NCBI RefSeq assembly: GCF_031845265.1
Contig: NZ_JAVRBG010000012.1
Location: 1-64,000, forward strand
DNA length: 64,000 nucleotides
Source: Mesonia ostreae
GTDB lineage: Bacteria; Bacteroidota; Bacteroidia; Flavobacteriales; Flavobacteriaceae
Reading direction: 5' to 3'
In this document: positions 53,290 through 61,987 of the stretch, in pieces
Position numbering within the stretch: position 1 is the stretch's first letter
How the letters are laid out: each line of letters opens with the position of its first letter
The notes under the pieces: model-generated
Seen by the model: only the letters and a program-made list of their open reading frames with translations
Told to the model about the DNA's origin: nothing
Databases searched by the model: none
Made by a program: the position numbers and the translations under genes

Positions 53290-54537
53290 GTGTTTAAAAA
53301 ACTTAAAGACATTTTTAAAGGTAAGGATGCTAAAGTTCTCTTGGAAAATTTCATTTCGCTATCTGCATTGGAGTTGGTAGGAATGCTTCTTCCATTAATC
53401 ACCTTACCTTATATTCTTCGTGTGTTAGGTTTTCAAAATTACGGTATCATTGTTTTCGCTGCATCTTTAATAGCCTACTTCTCGTCTCTAACAGATTTTA
53501 GTTTTAACTATACTGCTACACGAGATGTAGCTCTTTTTAAAGATAGTCAAAAGAAGTTGAATCTTATTTATAGTAAGGTAATCACCATTAAAGCGATATT
53601 TCTACTCTTATCTTTTTTAATTATTACACTCATAGTGTATAGCTATGAACCTTTTTACCAAAATAGATTAGTTTATTTTCTAACCATTCCACTGCTATTA
53701 GGAGAAGCTTTACTTCCCAATTGGTTTTTTCAAGGGATTGAGAAAATGAAATACATCACCTTTTTAAGTATTGGTATCAAATTATTTTTTACCGTTTGCG
53801 TATTTATATTTATTAAAGAAGAAACTGATTATTGGATCTATCCTTTGTTACAAAGTTCTGGTTTTATTGGAGCTGGAATTGTGGGACAATTTATTTTACT
53901 GAAAAAATATAAGCTTAAATTCTTATGGCTGAAACCAAAAATCATCCTACAAACTATTAAATCGAATACTCCCATATTTGTTAATCAATTTGTGCCCACG
54001 CTTTACAACAATACCAGTACCTTTCTCTTAGGGATATTAACCAATACTACCCTAGTTGGAATATACAATGCCTTAAGAACGGTTGTTCGGTTATCTATTG
54101 TATTAATAGAAGTACTATCTAGAGTATTCTTTCCTTTTCTTAATAGAAGAAAAGATGCTTTTATAAAATATAAAAAGTTAATGCTAATGATATCCATAGG
54201 ATTAACGCTTTTATGTTTAGCATCCTACAAATTAATATTTTGGTATTTAAACATTGAAGAAGATAATGCTTTTGTCATATTAGCCATATTAGCCTTTGGT
54301 ATAATTGGGTATACAATTTACAATGTATTCGGAGTAAATTATTTTATCATTAGGCGTCAAGATAAATTGGTAATGAAAAATACAATTATATCTTCTTTAA
54401 TCGGGTTTGTACTGGCTTTTCCATTAATTTATTATTTTGGAATCATAGGTGCTGCTATAAATTTAAGCTTTGCAAGATGGCTTATGGGCGGAGGATTATA
54501 TTTTAAATATAAAATGTTTACAAAAGGAAAATTGTAG
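53290..54537 (+). CDS. Polysaccharide flippase (Wzx-like)
   Basis: This 415-residue protein has about ten to twelve hydrophobic helices and the MATE/Wzx pattern: NFISLSALELVGMLLPLITLPYILRVLGFQNYGIIVFAAS at the start, FFQGIEKMKYIT in the middle and GFVLAFPLIYYFGIIGAAINLSFARW near the end. It should flip lipid-linked oligosaccharides for O antigen or exopolysaccharide. The start is GTG at 53290-53292, which fits homologues (KKLKDIFKG). It lies upstream of the ATP-grasp gene with a 210-bp gap and no glycosyltransferase between them. Confidence 0.87.
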   Translation: MFKKLKDIFKGKDAKVLLENFISLSALELVGMLLPLITLPYILRVLGFQNYGIIVFAASLIAYFSSLTDFSFNYTATRDVALFKDSQKKLNLIYSKVITIKAIFLLLSFLIITLIVYSYEPFYQNRLVYFLTIPLLLGEALLPNWFFQGIEKMKYITFLSIGIKLFFTVCVFIFIKEETDYWIYPLLQSSGFIGAGIVGQFILLKKYKLKFLWLKPKIILQTIKSNTPIFVNQFVPTLYNNTSTFLLGILTNTTLVGIYNALRTVVRLSIVLIEVLSRVFFPFLNRRKDAFIKYKKLMLMISIGLTLLCLASYKLIFWYLNIEEDNAFVILAILAFGIIGYTIYNVFGVNYFIIRRQDKLVMKNTIISSLIGFVLAFPLIYYFGIIGAAINLSFARWLMGGGLYFKYKMFTKGKL

Positions 54538-54747
54538 TGAAATATGAAAATTGCACATCATCAAATGAATTAGTAACCTTGGTTTATAGTTTTATTGCAT
54601 TTCTTGTTTTGGTAAAGCGACCACAATACAATTCGTTATATATGGATTGCTTTCTTTTACCCTGGACATATAAATTAAATTTATAGAGGTAATTTTACCA
54701 GGTTGTAAGATGTTAATGCAAGAGAGAATTTTTAAAAAAAAATTAGA

Positions 54748-55761
54748 ATGAAAATAGCCATTCACGAAAGAAAAGGAAGCTTCTCCGACCGATGGATAGA
54801 ATATTGCCGTAATCATAAGATTAATTATAAGATAGTTAATTGTTATGACTCAAATATCATAGCGCAGTTAAAGGAATGTGATGCACTCATGTGGCATCAT
54901 AATCCGGGAATTTTTGAAGATTCTTTATTTGCAAAGCAGTTGCTTTATAGTTTAGAGAAAAGAAAAATTAAAGTTTTTCCAAATTTTGATACAGGCTGGT
55001 ATTTTGATGATAAGGTGGGACAAAAATATCTTTTAGAAGCTATCGATGCCCCAATGATACCTTCCTTCGTTTTTTATGACAAAGAAAAGGCGTTAGACTG
55101 GGCAAAAGAGACTTCTTATCCAAAAGTATTTAAACTTAGAAGAGGCTCTGGCTCCTCTAATGTGCAACTCATTAAATCCTACAATCAGAATAAAAAAATA
55201 GTACATAAAGCATTCAAGGGAGGATTCTCCCCATTTAATAGGACTAATCACTTTAAGGAAAGGCTTAGAGATTTTAAAAGTGGGAAAGCAAATTTTTATG
55301 ACGTTCTACTTGGCGTTAGAAGACTTTTTATTGGATCCTCTTACGCAAAGATGCTTGGCAATGAAAAGGGATATGTCTATTACCAAGAGTTTATACCCCA
55401 TAATGATTTTGATATTCGGGTAGTAGTGATAGGAGATAAAGCATTTGCCATCAAAAGAATGGTTCGGGAAAATGACTTTCGCGCTTCTGGGAGCGGAGAC
55501 ACACTTTACCACCCTAAAGAAATAGACATTCGATGTATAAAAATTGGCTTTGAGGTTAATAAAGAGCTAAAATCTGACTCGATTGCCTATGATTTTATTT
55601 TTGATAAAAATGATACTCCTTTAATCATCGAATTAAGTTGCGGATTTCCTGTAGAACTTTTTGATAAGTGTCCTGGATACTGGGACGAGAATTTAAAATG
55701 GCATGAAGGCAGTTTTAATCCGCAAGAATGGATGATTCAAAACCTTATTAATTCTATTTAA
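54748..55761 (+). CDS. ATP-grasp family protein
   Basis: This 337-residue soluble protein has an ATP-grasp-like layout: an N-terminal domain (MKIAIHERKGSFSDRWIEYC), the first nucleotide segment KVFKLRRGSGSSNVQLI (about 126-142), the VYYQEFIPHNDFDIRVVVIGDKAFAIKR core (about 211-238) with acidic and basic residues typical of RimK-like enzymes, and the metal-binding PLIIELSCGFPVELFD near 290-306. ATP-grasp enzymes join a carboxylate to an amine or thiol. The substrates are unknown, but the neighbouring flippase and kdsA suggest surface polysaccharide modification with an amino acid or similar group. The 210-bp gap in front holds no visible signal. Confidence 0.75.
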   Translation: MKIAIHERKGSFSDRWIEYCRNHKINYKIVNCYDSNIIAQLKECDALMWHHNPGIFEDSLFAKQLLYSLEKRKIKVFPNFDTGWYFDDKVGQKYLLEAIDAPMIPSFVFYDKEKALDWAKETSYPKVFKLRRGSGSSNVQLIKSYNQNKKIVHKAFKGGFSPFNRTNHFKERLRDFKSGKANFYDVLLGVRRLFIGSSYAKMLGNEKGYVYYQEFIPHNDFDIRVVVIGDKAFAIKRMVRENDFRASGSGDTLYHPKEIDIRCIKIGFEVNKELKSDSIAYDFIFDKNDTPLIIELSCGFPVELFDKCPGYWDENLKWHEGSFNPQEWMIQNLINSI

Positions 55762-55889
55762 TCTGTTAAGAAAAGAGTATTAGAAAACTTTTTAGGTGCT
55801 TAGTTTATCTACTTTTTCTAAAGGTATATCTATCCGAAGTCTTCATCGTTTCAATTTTCACATTTAAAAACTTTTAGTTATAAATTTGG

Positions 55890-55897
55890 TACCTTTG
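55890..55897 (+). promoter_or_regulatory. Promoter -7 box of kdsA
   Basis: TACCTTTG matches the -7 consensus and lies 18 bp before the ATG at 55916, so transcription would begin about 10 bp before the gene. The -33 region is T-rich (CTTTTAG) without an exact TTTG. Confidence 0.6.
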
Positions 55898-55915
55898 CAC
55901 TCTTAAATACAACCT

Positions 55916-56734
55916 ATGAAACTTGATTTAATTCCGCAGATAAAACATTTAGATTCAGACAACTTTTTCTTGCTTGCCGGGCCTTGTGCTATAGAAAGTG
56001 AAGATATGGCACTTAGAATTGCCGAAAAAGTAATAAAAATCACCGATAAGCTTGAAATTCCTTATGTTTTTAAAGGAAGCTTTAAAAAAGCAAATCGGAG
56101 TCGAATCGATAGTTTTACAGGAATTGGAGACGAGAAAGCCTTAAAAATTCTTCGTAAAGTTTCGGAAACTTTTGAGGTCCCTACAGTGACCGATATTCAC
56201 GAAGTAAGCGACGCTGCGATGGCTGCAGAATATGTAGATATACTCCAAATTCCTGCTTTTCTAGTGCGTCAAACCGATTTGGTTGTCGCTGCCGCGGAAA
56301 CAGGAAAAGTAATCAACCTTAAGAAAGGACAGTTTATGAGTCCAGAAAGTATGAAACATGCGGTAACAAAAGTGACCGATTGTAACAACTCACAAGTGAT
56401 GGTTACAGATCGCGGAACTATGTTTGGCTACCAAGATATGATTGTAGATTTTAGAGGAATTCCTACGATGCGTGAGTTTGCGCCTACCGTTTTAGATGTG
56501 ACGCATTCTCTACAACAACCCAATCAAAGTAGCGGAGTTACAGGAGGAAGACCAGATATGATTGAAACTATAGCACGCGCTGGCGTAGTAAATCACGTAG
56601 ATGGCTTATTTATAGAAACCCATTTTGATCCTGCAAATGCAAAAAGTGATGGCGCCAATATGCTAGATGTACAGTATTTAGAAAAATTACTTACCAATTT
56701 GGTCAGTATTAGAAAAACGATTAATACATTCTAA
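55916..56734 (+). CDS. kdsA: 3-deoxy-8-phosphooctulonate synthase
   Basis: This 272-residue enzyme condenses phosphoenolpyruvate with arabinose 5-phosphate to KDO 8-phosphate, the first committed step of the inner sugar of lipopolysaccharide. Clear family segments are FFLLAGPCAIESEDMA, FKGSFKKANRSR, VTDIHEVSDAAMAAEYVDILQIPAFLVRQTDL, NLKKGQFMSPESMKHA and VTGGRPDMIETIARAGV. The first segment carries the Cys found in the metal-dependent class, while GQFMSP occurs in both classes. It has its own promoter and terminator. Confidence 0.96.
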   Translation: MKLDLIPQIKHLDSDNFFLLAGPCAIESEDMALRIAEKVIKITDKLEIPYVFKGSFKKANRSRIDSFTGIGDEKALKILRKVSETFEVPTVTDIHEVSDAAMAAEYVDILQIPAFLVRQTDLVVAAAETGKVINLKKGQFMSPESMKHAVTKVTDCNNSQVMVTDRGTMFGYQDMIVDFRGIPTMREFAPTVLDVTHSLQQPNQSSGVTGGRPDMIETIARAGVVNHVDGLFIETHFDPANAKSDGANMLDVQYLEKLLTNLVSIRKTINTF

Positions 56735-56762
56735 GTTTCCCACACATAAGTTATTAAAAAAC

Positions 56763-56791
56763 AAGTCCGTAAATCATTTATGGACTTTTTT
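56763..56791 (+). terminator. Terminator of kdsA
   Basis: AAGTCCGTAAA (56763-56773) pairs with TTTATGGACTT (56777-56787) over a 3-nt loop and is followed by a T run. Confidence 0.85.
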
Positions 56792-56846
56792 ATGTGCTCA
56801 TTTAAAATAAAAAAAAGTACCTTTAACGGTATAAAAATTTATTATT

Positions 56847-58763
56847 ATGAAAATAAAATACCTTTCGATACTCGCTAGTTCCGCTTTAATTCTAGCAAGT
56901 TGTCAAGAAGAAAAGAAAGAAGATAAAGACCAAGGAAAAGATATGGGGCAGCTTCATTTAGCTACCGAATATCCTCAAGCTGGTAAAGATCTCCAAATCA
57001 GTTATAATAATACTTCCGAAGCGGTTGATGGGCATTATTACTATATGGTGAATGGTAAAATGTATCCGCAAGATCTTGACTTAGAAGAATCTTCAGATCT
57101 TTGGAAAACGACTATAAAAGTGCCAGATTCCGCGCAAGCTTTAGCTTTTAATTTTAAGAGCGAAGACGAATACGACAACAACAGTAAAAAGGGTTATATC
57201 TTGCCTCTATACACTAAAGATAAAAAGTTGGTTGCTGGAAGTAATGCCAATATGGGAATTTATTACGTCAATTTAGCACCAGAATTTGGAGCAGAAATAC
57301 CTGCAGATTCTTCTATGGCGTTAATTGACAAAGACCTTAAAGAGAATAAGAATATTCAAAGGAATTTGGATAGAATGTATGTTTCGATGCTCGCTAACTC
57401 CAATGAAGATAAGGCTAAAGCGTATGCAAAAAAGCGATTGGCCTCTTACCAAAATAAAGAACTAAATGAGGAGGAGCAAACAACCTTACTAATCTTTCAT
57501 CAAATTATAGGAAACAAAGCAAAAGTAGACTCTATAACAAAGCTTATGGCCAGCAAATATCCCAAAGGAAGTGCTGCAAAAAGAACGTATGCGATGCGTG
57601 TTTACCAAGCTTCTTCTCTAGAAGACAAATTAAACGCCTTAGCAGATTACAACGAAAACGTAGGCAAAGATAGTTTTGAGAAAGATTTTATACTCAGTAA
57701 TATCGCAGAAGAGTATTTTGAAAAAGGAGATCAAGAGAAATTTAAAAAATATACAGATCAAATTTCTAACAATACCCAAAAAGCAAGTAGCTACAATTCT
57801 ATTGCTTGGAATATGACTGAAAAGGAGGAGAATTTAGATATGGCAGCCGAATTATCTAAAAATTCTCTAGATATTATTAAAAAAGAACAAGAAAGCTTTG
57901 CAGGAAAGACAGATTTTCAAACTAAAAGACAGTATTCTAAAAATTTAGACAGAACCTACGGAATGTATGCTGATACCTATGCATATATTTTATTTAAGCA
58001 AGGAAATACAGAACAGGCCATTAAATATCAAACGAAGGCTATAGGAGAAGGAAACGATCCAGAACTGAATGAACGCTATATAGAATATCTCGCTTCCGCG
58101 GAAAAAAACGATAAAGTGATTAAGGAATCTGAAAAATTTATCGCCAATAACAACGCGACTAAAAAAGTAAAAGATGCCTATAGAGCAGCTGTGCTTAACA
58201 ATGATGTAAATGGAGCGGAAGCCGACGAGAAATTAAGCAACCTTGAAGCTAAAGCCGATAAACTTCTTATGGCCGACTTAAAGAAAGAAATGCTAGACGA
58301 AGATGCTACAGATTTCAATTTAAAAAATCTAGCTGGCGAACAAGTAAGTTTAGAGAGCTTAAAAGGTAAAACCGTGGTTCTCGATTTTTGGGCTACCTGG
58401 TGCGGACCTTGTAAAGCTTCTTTCCCTGGAATGCAAAAAGCTGTGGATAATTATAAAGACAATGAGAACGTAGAAATTCTTTTTGTAAATACTATGGAAA
58501 GTGGTGATGAAGCTACCCGAGTAAAGAAGGCAGGAGATTATATCTCTTCCAATTCTTACAGTTTTGATGTGCTTATGGATACTCCTGTAAAAGAAGGTTC
58601 TAGAAAATTTAGTACTTCTTCTAATTACGGTATTACAGGTATTCCTACCAAAATCATTATTGGTCCTAGCGGAAAAATAAAATTTAAGAAAGTAGGTTAC
58701 AGTGGAAATAACGAACAAATGATTAAAGAGATTGATATGATGATCAAGCTTATTAACTCTTAA
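56847..58763 (+). CDS. TlpA-like thioredoxin lipoprotein
   Basis: This 638-residue lipoprotein (lipobox LASC, C19) has an Asp/Lys-rich start. A long middle region with helical, TPR-like character follows (about 150-460), then a C-terminal thioredoxin domain of the TlpA/AhpC type with the redox motif WATWCGPCKAS (C519, C522) and the cis-Pro segment TGIPTKIIIG. Such proteins keep envelope cysteines reduced, for example in cytochrome c maturation, or act in colloid or nutrient uptake loci; the exact role is open. TACCTTTA at 56818-56825 is a possible -7 box. The palindrome variant at 58092-58103 encodes LASAEK. Confidence 0.87.
   Translation: MKIKYLSILASSALILASCQEEKKEDKDQGKDMGQLHLATEYPQAGKDLQISYNNTSEAVDGHYYYMVNGKMYPQDLDLEESSDLWKTTIKVPDSAQALAFNFKSEDEYDNNSKKGYILPLYTKDKKLVAGSNANMGIYYVNLAPEFGAEIPADSSMALIDKDLKENKNIQRNLDRMYVSMLANSNEDKAKAYAKKRLASYQNKELNEEEQTTLLIFHQIIGNKAKVDSITKLMASKYPKGSAAKRTYAMRVYQASSLEDKLNALADYNENVGKDSFEKDFILSNIAEEYFEKGDQEKFKKYTDQISNNTQKASSYNSIAWNMTEKEENLDMAAELSKNSLDIIKKEQESFAGKTDFQTKRQYSKNLDRTYGMYADTYAYILFKQGNTEQAIKYQTKAIGEGNDPELNERYIEYLASAEKNDKVIKESEKFIANNNATKKVKDAYRAAVLNNDVNGAEADEKLSNLEAKADKLLMADLKKEMLDEDATDFNLKNLAGEQVSLESLKGKTVVLDFWATWCGPCKASFPGMQKAVDNYKDNENVEILFVNTMESGDEATRVKKAGDYISSNSYSFDVLMDTPVKEGSRKFSTSSNYGITGIPTKIIIGPSGKIKFKKVGYSGNNEQMIKEIDMMIKLINS
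58092..58103. repeat. Partial palindrome GCTTCCGCGGAA
   Basis: Twelve of the fourteen bases of the dispersed palindrome are kept, inside the TlpA-like gene and in the frame that encodes ASAE, as in the perfect copies. Confidence 0.7.
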
Positions 58764-58780
58764 GCGCAATGCTTTACAAA

Positions 58781-58815
58781 AATAGCTCAAATGTAAATTT
58801 GGGCTATTTTTTTTT
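58781..58815 (+). terminator. Terminator of the TlpA-like gene
   Basis: AATAGCTCAAAT (58781-58792) pairs with ATTTGGGCTATT (58797-58808) with one G-T pair and a 4-nt loop, and is followed by a run of T. It lies between two convergent genes, 18 bp beyond the TlpA stop. Confidence 0.85.
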
Positions 58816-59686
58816 ACGGAATTGTCATCTCAACATATACAGGATAATGATCTGAAGGGTATCTGTCTTCATATTTGTAATCCAAAACCTCGTAGCTCTT
58901 CACTTCTATCTCTTGAGAAACATAGATGTAATCTATACGATACCTATGAGACGCCCGCGAGTTAAAATAGTTAAATGTACCTTTAGGTCCTAAAGCTTCT
59001 TGATGAGATACTTTTTTGGAGTCTTTAAAGTATTTATCAAAATAAGCTATAGGCGCTGTTGTTTCTTTAGAATTAAAATCGCCTCCAATAATTACTGACA
59101 ACTTTTTATTATTGATTTCATCTATCTTTTTTTTAATCAATTTTAAGCTTTCTATTTTAGCAGTCTCTCCCACTCTATCTAAATGAGTATTTAATATAAA
59201 GAATTTTTTACCAGTATCTATATCTTTTAATAATGCATAAGTCGCAATGGTTACTTGAAACGCATCCCAGCCTTTAGATTCTACTTCTGGAGTTTCAGAC
59301 AACCAAAATGTATTACTTTCTAACAACTTAAATTTATCCTTTTTATAGAAAATAGCATTATATCCTCCCCATTTTACATTCTCAATTCTACGATGTCCTA
59401 CAAAATTGTAATTTGTTAGCGCTTCCTTTATATCTTCAATTTGTTTGTCTAGAGGTTCTTGAAGCAAGTAAATATCTACTGGCACCTCTTTTAGCTGCGT
59501 TAACAGTAAATCTTTTCGATTAGACCAACTAATCTCCCCTTTTTCTTCTTCAGCGAACCTAATATTATAACTCATCACTTGGAGATCCAATTCTTTCTTA
59601 GAATTGGGCAAACTCTGTAAAGTATTGCAAGACGAAAGCATCATACAACATCCCAATACAAAACAAAAAATGGCTCTACTTCCCAT
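58814..59686 (-). CDS. Endonuclease/exonuclease/phosphatase family lipoprotein
   Basis: This 290-residue lipoprotein (lipobox LSSC, C20) has the EEP fold: VMSYNIRFAEEEKGEISW with metal-binding Asn, DIYLLQE with the metal Glu, FILNTHLDRVG, VIIGGDFNSKET with the D-x-N pair, and the C-terminal SDHYPVYVEM with the catalytic Asp-His. The family covers nucleases, sphingomyelinases and sugar or lipid phosphatases; an envelope location makes a phosphodiesterase or phosphatase more likely than DNA repair. It overlaps the upstream dehydrogenase gene by 11 bp, so the two are coupled. Confidence 0.87.
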   Translation of the reverse strand: MGSRAIFCFVLGCCMMLSSCNTLQSLPNSKKELDLQVMSYNIRFAEEEKGEISWSNRKDLLLTQLKEVPVDIYLLQEPLDKQIEDIKEALTNYNFVGHRRIENVKWGGYNAIFYKKDKFKLLESNTFWLSETPEVESKGWDAFQVTIATYALLKDIDTGKKFFILNTHLDRVGETAKIESLKLIKKKIDEINNKKLSVIIGGDFNSKETTAPIAYFDKYFKDSKKVSHQEALGPKGTFNYFNSRASHRYRIDYIYVSQEIEVKSYEVLDYKYEDRYPSDHYPVYVEMTIP

Positions 59687-60878
59687 TTACAAAATCTTTT
59701 AAATAAGAATATCGCGGAGTCAATTCACCGTTGAAGGTCATTCTCGCTCGGTCTAAAATTCCTTTTTCGTCATCATCAAAAAACGCTGGAATGACGTGTT
59801 CTAAAAACATATCTCCAAAACCTTCACTAGCATCTTTGGGTAACTCGCAAGGCAAATTATCTACAGCCATGACTGTAATCGCATTTTTGGCATCAAAAGC
59901 AACTTCTTTTTCGGTTTGTGGATCGTAACCATAAAAAGGGTCAGCAATAGTAGAAGGCTTGATGGTAGAAGCCACGGGGCCATCTATATCGCAGCTTACA
60001 TCTGCAATAAGATTTATATTAAATTCCTCTTGTTTTGCATCCTCTCGAGTAAACAAAAAGGGTGCACCATCTCCATAAAAATGACCTGCAATAAAGTAAT
60101 CTGTTACTTTTGCAAATCGCATAAAATCAGATTCATACATTTCGGGATAATTGTAAAAATCATATTTATCCAGTTGCTTCCCATCTTTTCTTTGGTTGTA
60201 GTCTAACACTCCCAACATTGCATAAACTGGTTCATCAAAAGTTTTGGTAAGATAGTCGTGAATGCTTACTTTTTTAATGTGAAGATGATCCAAAATTTCT
60301 TTAGCTCCGTATCCAACTTTTCCAGACCCTGTCAAAGCAATTTTTATAGCAGGTATTTTTATTTGCTGAAGATTCTCTACCACCGCATCATAATCTGGTA
60401 AAGTTTCTACTTTTGGTAGTTGAAAAAGTTTATCTCTAAGACCTAAGGCTCTAAATCCATTATAAGCACCAACAATACCAGCGTATCTACCAAAACCTAT
60501 CAATCTACTGTTGTTTTGATTGGTAACCACTTCGTGATCATACAATACTATATTTTTTTCTAAAATAGCTTGCAATAAGGCTCGGTTGTAAGGTTGTTTT
60601 TTGATAGTATGTGAGAAGAAAAAATACTTTTTATTGGGAATTAAGGCATCTATAGGCACTTCCTTTACTCCCAATAAAACATCACAGTCACTTAAATCTT
60701 CTGAAGTTTCAAAACCTAAACGCTTGTAGTCTTCATCTGGAAATATTCTAATGTCTGAAGGTTCTACAACTAACTCACAATTGGGAAATTGTTTTTTGAG
60801 CAATGATAATTTTTGTGGTGAGAAAACTACTCTACGATCTGGCGGCGTTTTTCTTTCTTTTATAATTCCTAACTTCAT
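59676..60878 (-). CDS. Saccharopine dehydrogenase-like oxidoreductase (alanine dehydrogenase/PNT fold)
   Basis: This 400-residue protein has the N-terminal domain of alanine dehydrogenase/transhydrogenase (MKLGIIKERKTPPDRRVVFSP, LLGVKEVP, YFFFSHTIKKQPYNRALLQA) and a Rossmann domain with the glycine loop ALTGSGKVGYGAKEIL. The segment LIADVSCDIDGPVASTIKPS is characteristic of NAD-dependent lysine-forming saccharopine dehydrogenases. It may act in lysine degradation or on another amino acid adduct. It starts at 60878 on its own strand and is followed, with overlap, by the EEP lipoprotein. Confidence 0.82.
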   Translation of the reverse strand: MKLGIIKERKTPPDRRVVFSPQKLSLLKKQFPNCELVVEPSDIRIFPDEDYKRLGFETSEDLSDCDVLLGVKEVPIDALIPNKKYFFFSHTIKKQPYNRALLQAILEKNIVLYDHEVVTNQNNSRLIGFGRYAGIVGAYNGFRALGLRDKLFQLPKVETLPDYDAVVENLQQIKIPAIKIALTGSGKVGYGAKEILDHLHIKKVSIHDYLTKTFDEPVYAMLGVLDYNQRKDGKQLDKYDFYNYPEMYESDFMRFAKVTDYFIAGHFYGDGAPFLFTREDAKQEEFNINLIADVSCDIDGPVASTIKPSTIADPFYGYDPQTEKEVAFDAKNAITVMAVDNLPCELPKDASEGFGDMFLEHVIPAFFDDDEKGILDRARMTFNGELTPRYSYLKDFVNGK

Positions 60879-60944
60879 ATTATGGTATAGCTTTTGTAAT
60901 TGATAACAATACTAGGATTGCTGCGTAAATATATGATTTTATTG

Positions 60945-60952
60945 TATCTTTG
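60945..60952 (+). promoter_or_regulatory. Promoter -7 box ahead of the Flavo-1-like RNA and ssrA
   Basis: TATCTTTG is a perfect match to the -7 consensus on the plus strand. TTG occurs 24 bp upstream (60918-60920), longer than the usual spacing. Transcription would begin near 60960, before the structured RNA at 60985 and the tmRNA at 61115. Confidence 0.6.
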
Positions 60953-60984
60953 CCATCCTAACTTTATCTGAAAGTAGATATTTT

Positions 60985-61080
60985 GCGTTAGGGATAGAAG
61001 TGAAAATCCCGCAGGCCCATTTTTGGGACGAGGAATTGTAACGAATAGCCCGACATTTGTTTTTTTTACAAATGTAACGC
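60985..61080 (+). ncRNA. Flavo-1-like structured RNA, copy 2, upstream of ssrA
   Basis: The closing stem joins GCGTTA (60985-60990) to TAACGC (61075-61080). Inside are a small CCCA/TGGG hairpin (61016-61026) and an 8-bp stem ACATTTGT (61053-61060) with ACAAATGT (61068-61075). GATAGAAG and ACGAATAGCCCGAC match the conserved single strands of copy 1 (134-219). It lies between a consensus -7 box and ssrA, 34 nt before the tmRNA 5' end, on the same strand. Likeness to the Flavo-1 motif is from memory and was not tested with a covariance model. Confidence 0.6.
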
Positions 61081-61114
61081 CCAAACTACAAAGATAAATG
61101 TTCTTTGAAAAATG

Positions 61115-61511
61115 GGGTCGATTTGGTTTAGACAGCGAGTCTAATTGAATGGTAAGCACGTCGAGCGCTGGGATACAGCTCGTAAATATCATATTTCACA
61201 CTTTTTTAAACGGCGAGAATAACTACGCCTTGGCTGCATAATCTGAATTATAGTAAGATTTGCTTAGTCCCTACTAGGTAGGGAACCAAGATGTCTCGTG
61301 GCAGCCTTGATTTACGGCGACCACACTTGAGGCACCGAAAATGTAACTCTAGAAACTGCAGGATCTTGATGCGGTTTCGAAACTTAAGCGAGAATAAGTA
61401 TGTAATTGGTGGCTTTCGGCCGGTTGCATATCGAAAACTAAACGAGAGATAAGCGTGTAGAAAGCTATTGAATTGCTTGTTTGGACGGGAGTTCGAGTCT
61501 CCCCGACTCCA
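61115..61511 (+). ncRNA. ssrA: Transfer-messenger RNA (tmRNA)
   Basis: This RNA rescues stalled ribosomes and tags the unfinished protein. The 5' end GGGGTCG pairs with CGACTCC (61504-61510), discriminator A at 61511; the CCA must be added after transcription. The tRNA-like 3' end contains the T loop GTTCGAGTC. The tag frame (61212-61241) reads GENNYALAA followed by TAA, typical of Bacteroidota, with the usual Ala-Ala end. Several pseudoknot-forming GC stems follow the tag. Length of about 397 nt is normal. A terminator follows 8 nt downstream. Confidence 0.95.
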
Positions 61512-61518
61512 CTTAAAT

Positions 61519-61562
61519 AATCCGTAAATAATTGTTCTTTAATTATTTGCGGATTTTTTTTG
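61519..61562 (+). terminator. Terminator of ssrA
   Basis: A 15-bp stem with one G-T pair, AATCCGTAAATAATT (61519-61533) with AATTATTTGCGGATT (61541-61555), is followed by a T run. Confidence 0.9.
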
Positions 61563-61987
61563 TATAGTGCCCTAATAAGTGACCCAATCATTTTTAAACT
61601 TTACTTTTACTGTTACTCTTGATTTGGGGAACCTTATATACAAATTATATTATTATGATTCTCGTTTGTACAAAATCAATATAATTTAAGCTTTTCCCGC
61701 ATTGCGGGTGAAGTGCAACAACTTCATATAATTTTATTCTTAAAATATTATTTGAATCGTATTTTAATAGAAAAATAATTGTTAGATTTTCAGTTAAATA
61801 CAATAGCCAAATAGTTTCTTATTTTTATATCTTATAAAAACTTGAAAATGTTATAAATTTGGTATGTAATCAACTAAATGCTAAGCTTTTTTTCACTAAT
61901 CTTATTAAAATGTACTCTAGCATTGAATATTGAACAATTAAAATACACCAATTCTGGTTATAATATTTAGAGGAATAGACAAGTTTT
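61563..61987. other. Gene-free interval between ssrA and the MBOAT gene
   Basis: No gene was recognised. The stretch is very AT-rich. It holds one GC-rich hairpin, CCCGC-ATT-GCGGG (61698-61710), and a TAAATTTG box (61854-61861) that could be a -7 promoter element for the MBOAT gene with a leader of about 120 nt, though no -33 box fits. No copy of the tmRNA 3' end, which would mark an integrated island, is visible here. Confidence 0.5.

Noticed and set aside
60875..61192. Minus-strand frame over the region upstream of ssrA
   Set aside because: It overlaps the promoter box, the structured RNA and the tmRNA 5' end and shows no protein family features.
61349..61591. Minus-strand frame antisense to the tmRNA 3' half
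   Set aside because: It is explained by tmRNA and terminator sequence on the other strand.
61512..61987. Attachment site of an island at the ssrA 3' end
   Set aside because: No second copy of the tmRNA 3' end and no integrase could be found in the window.
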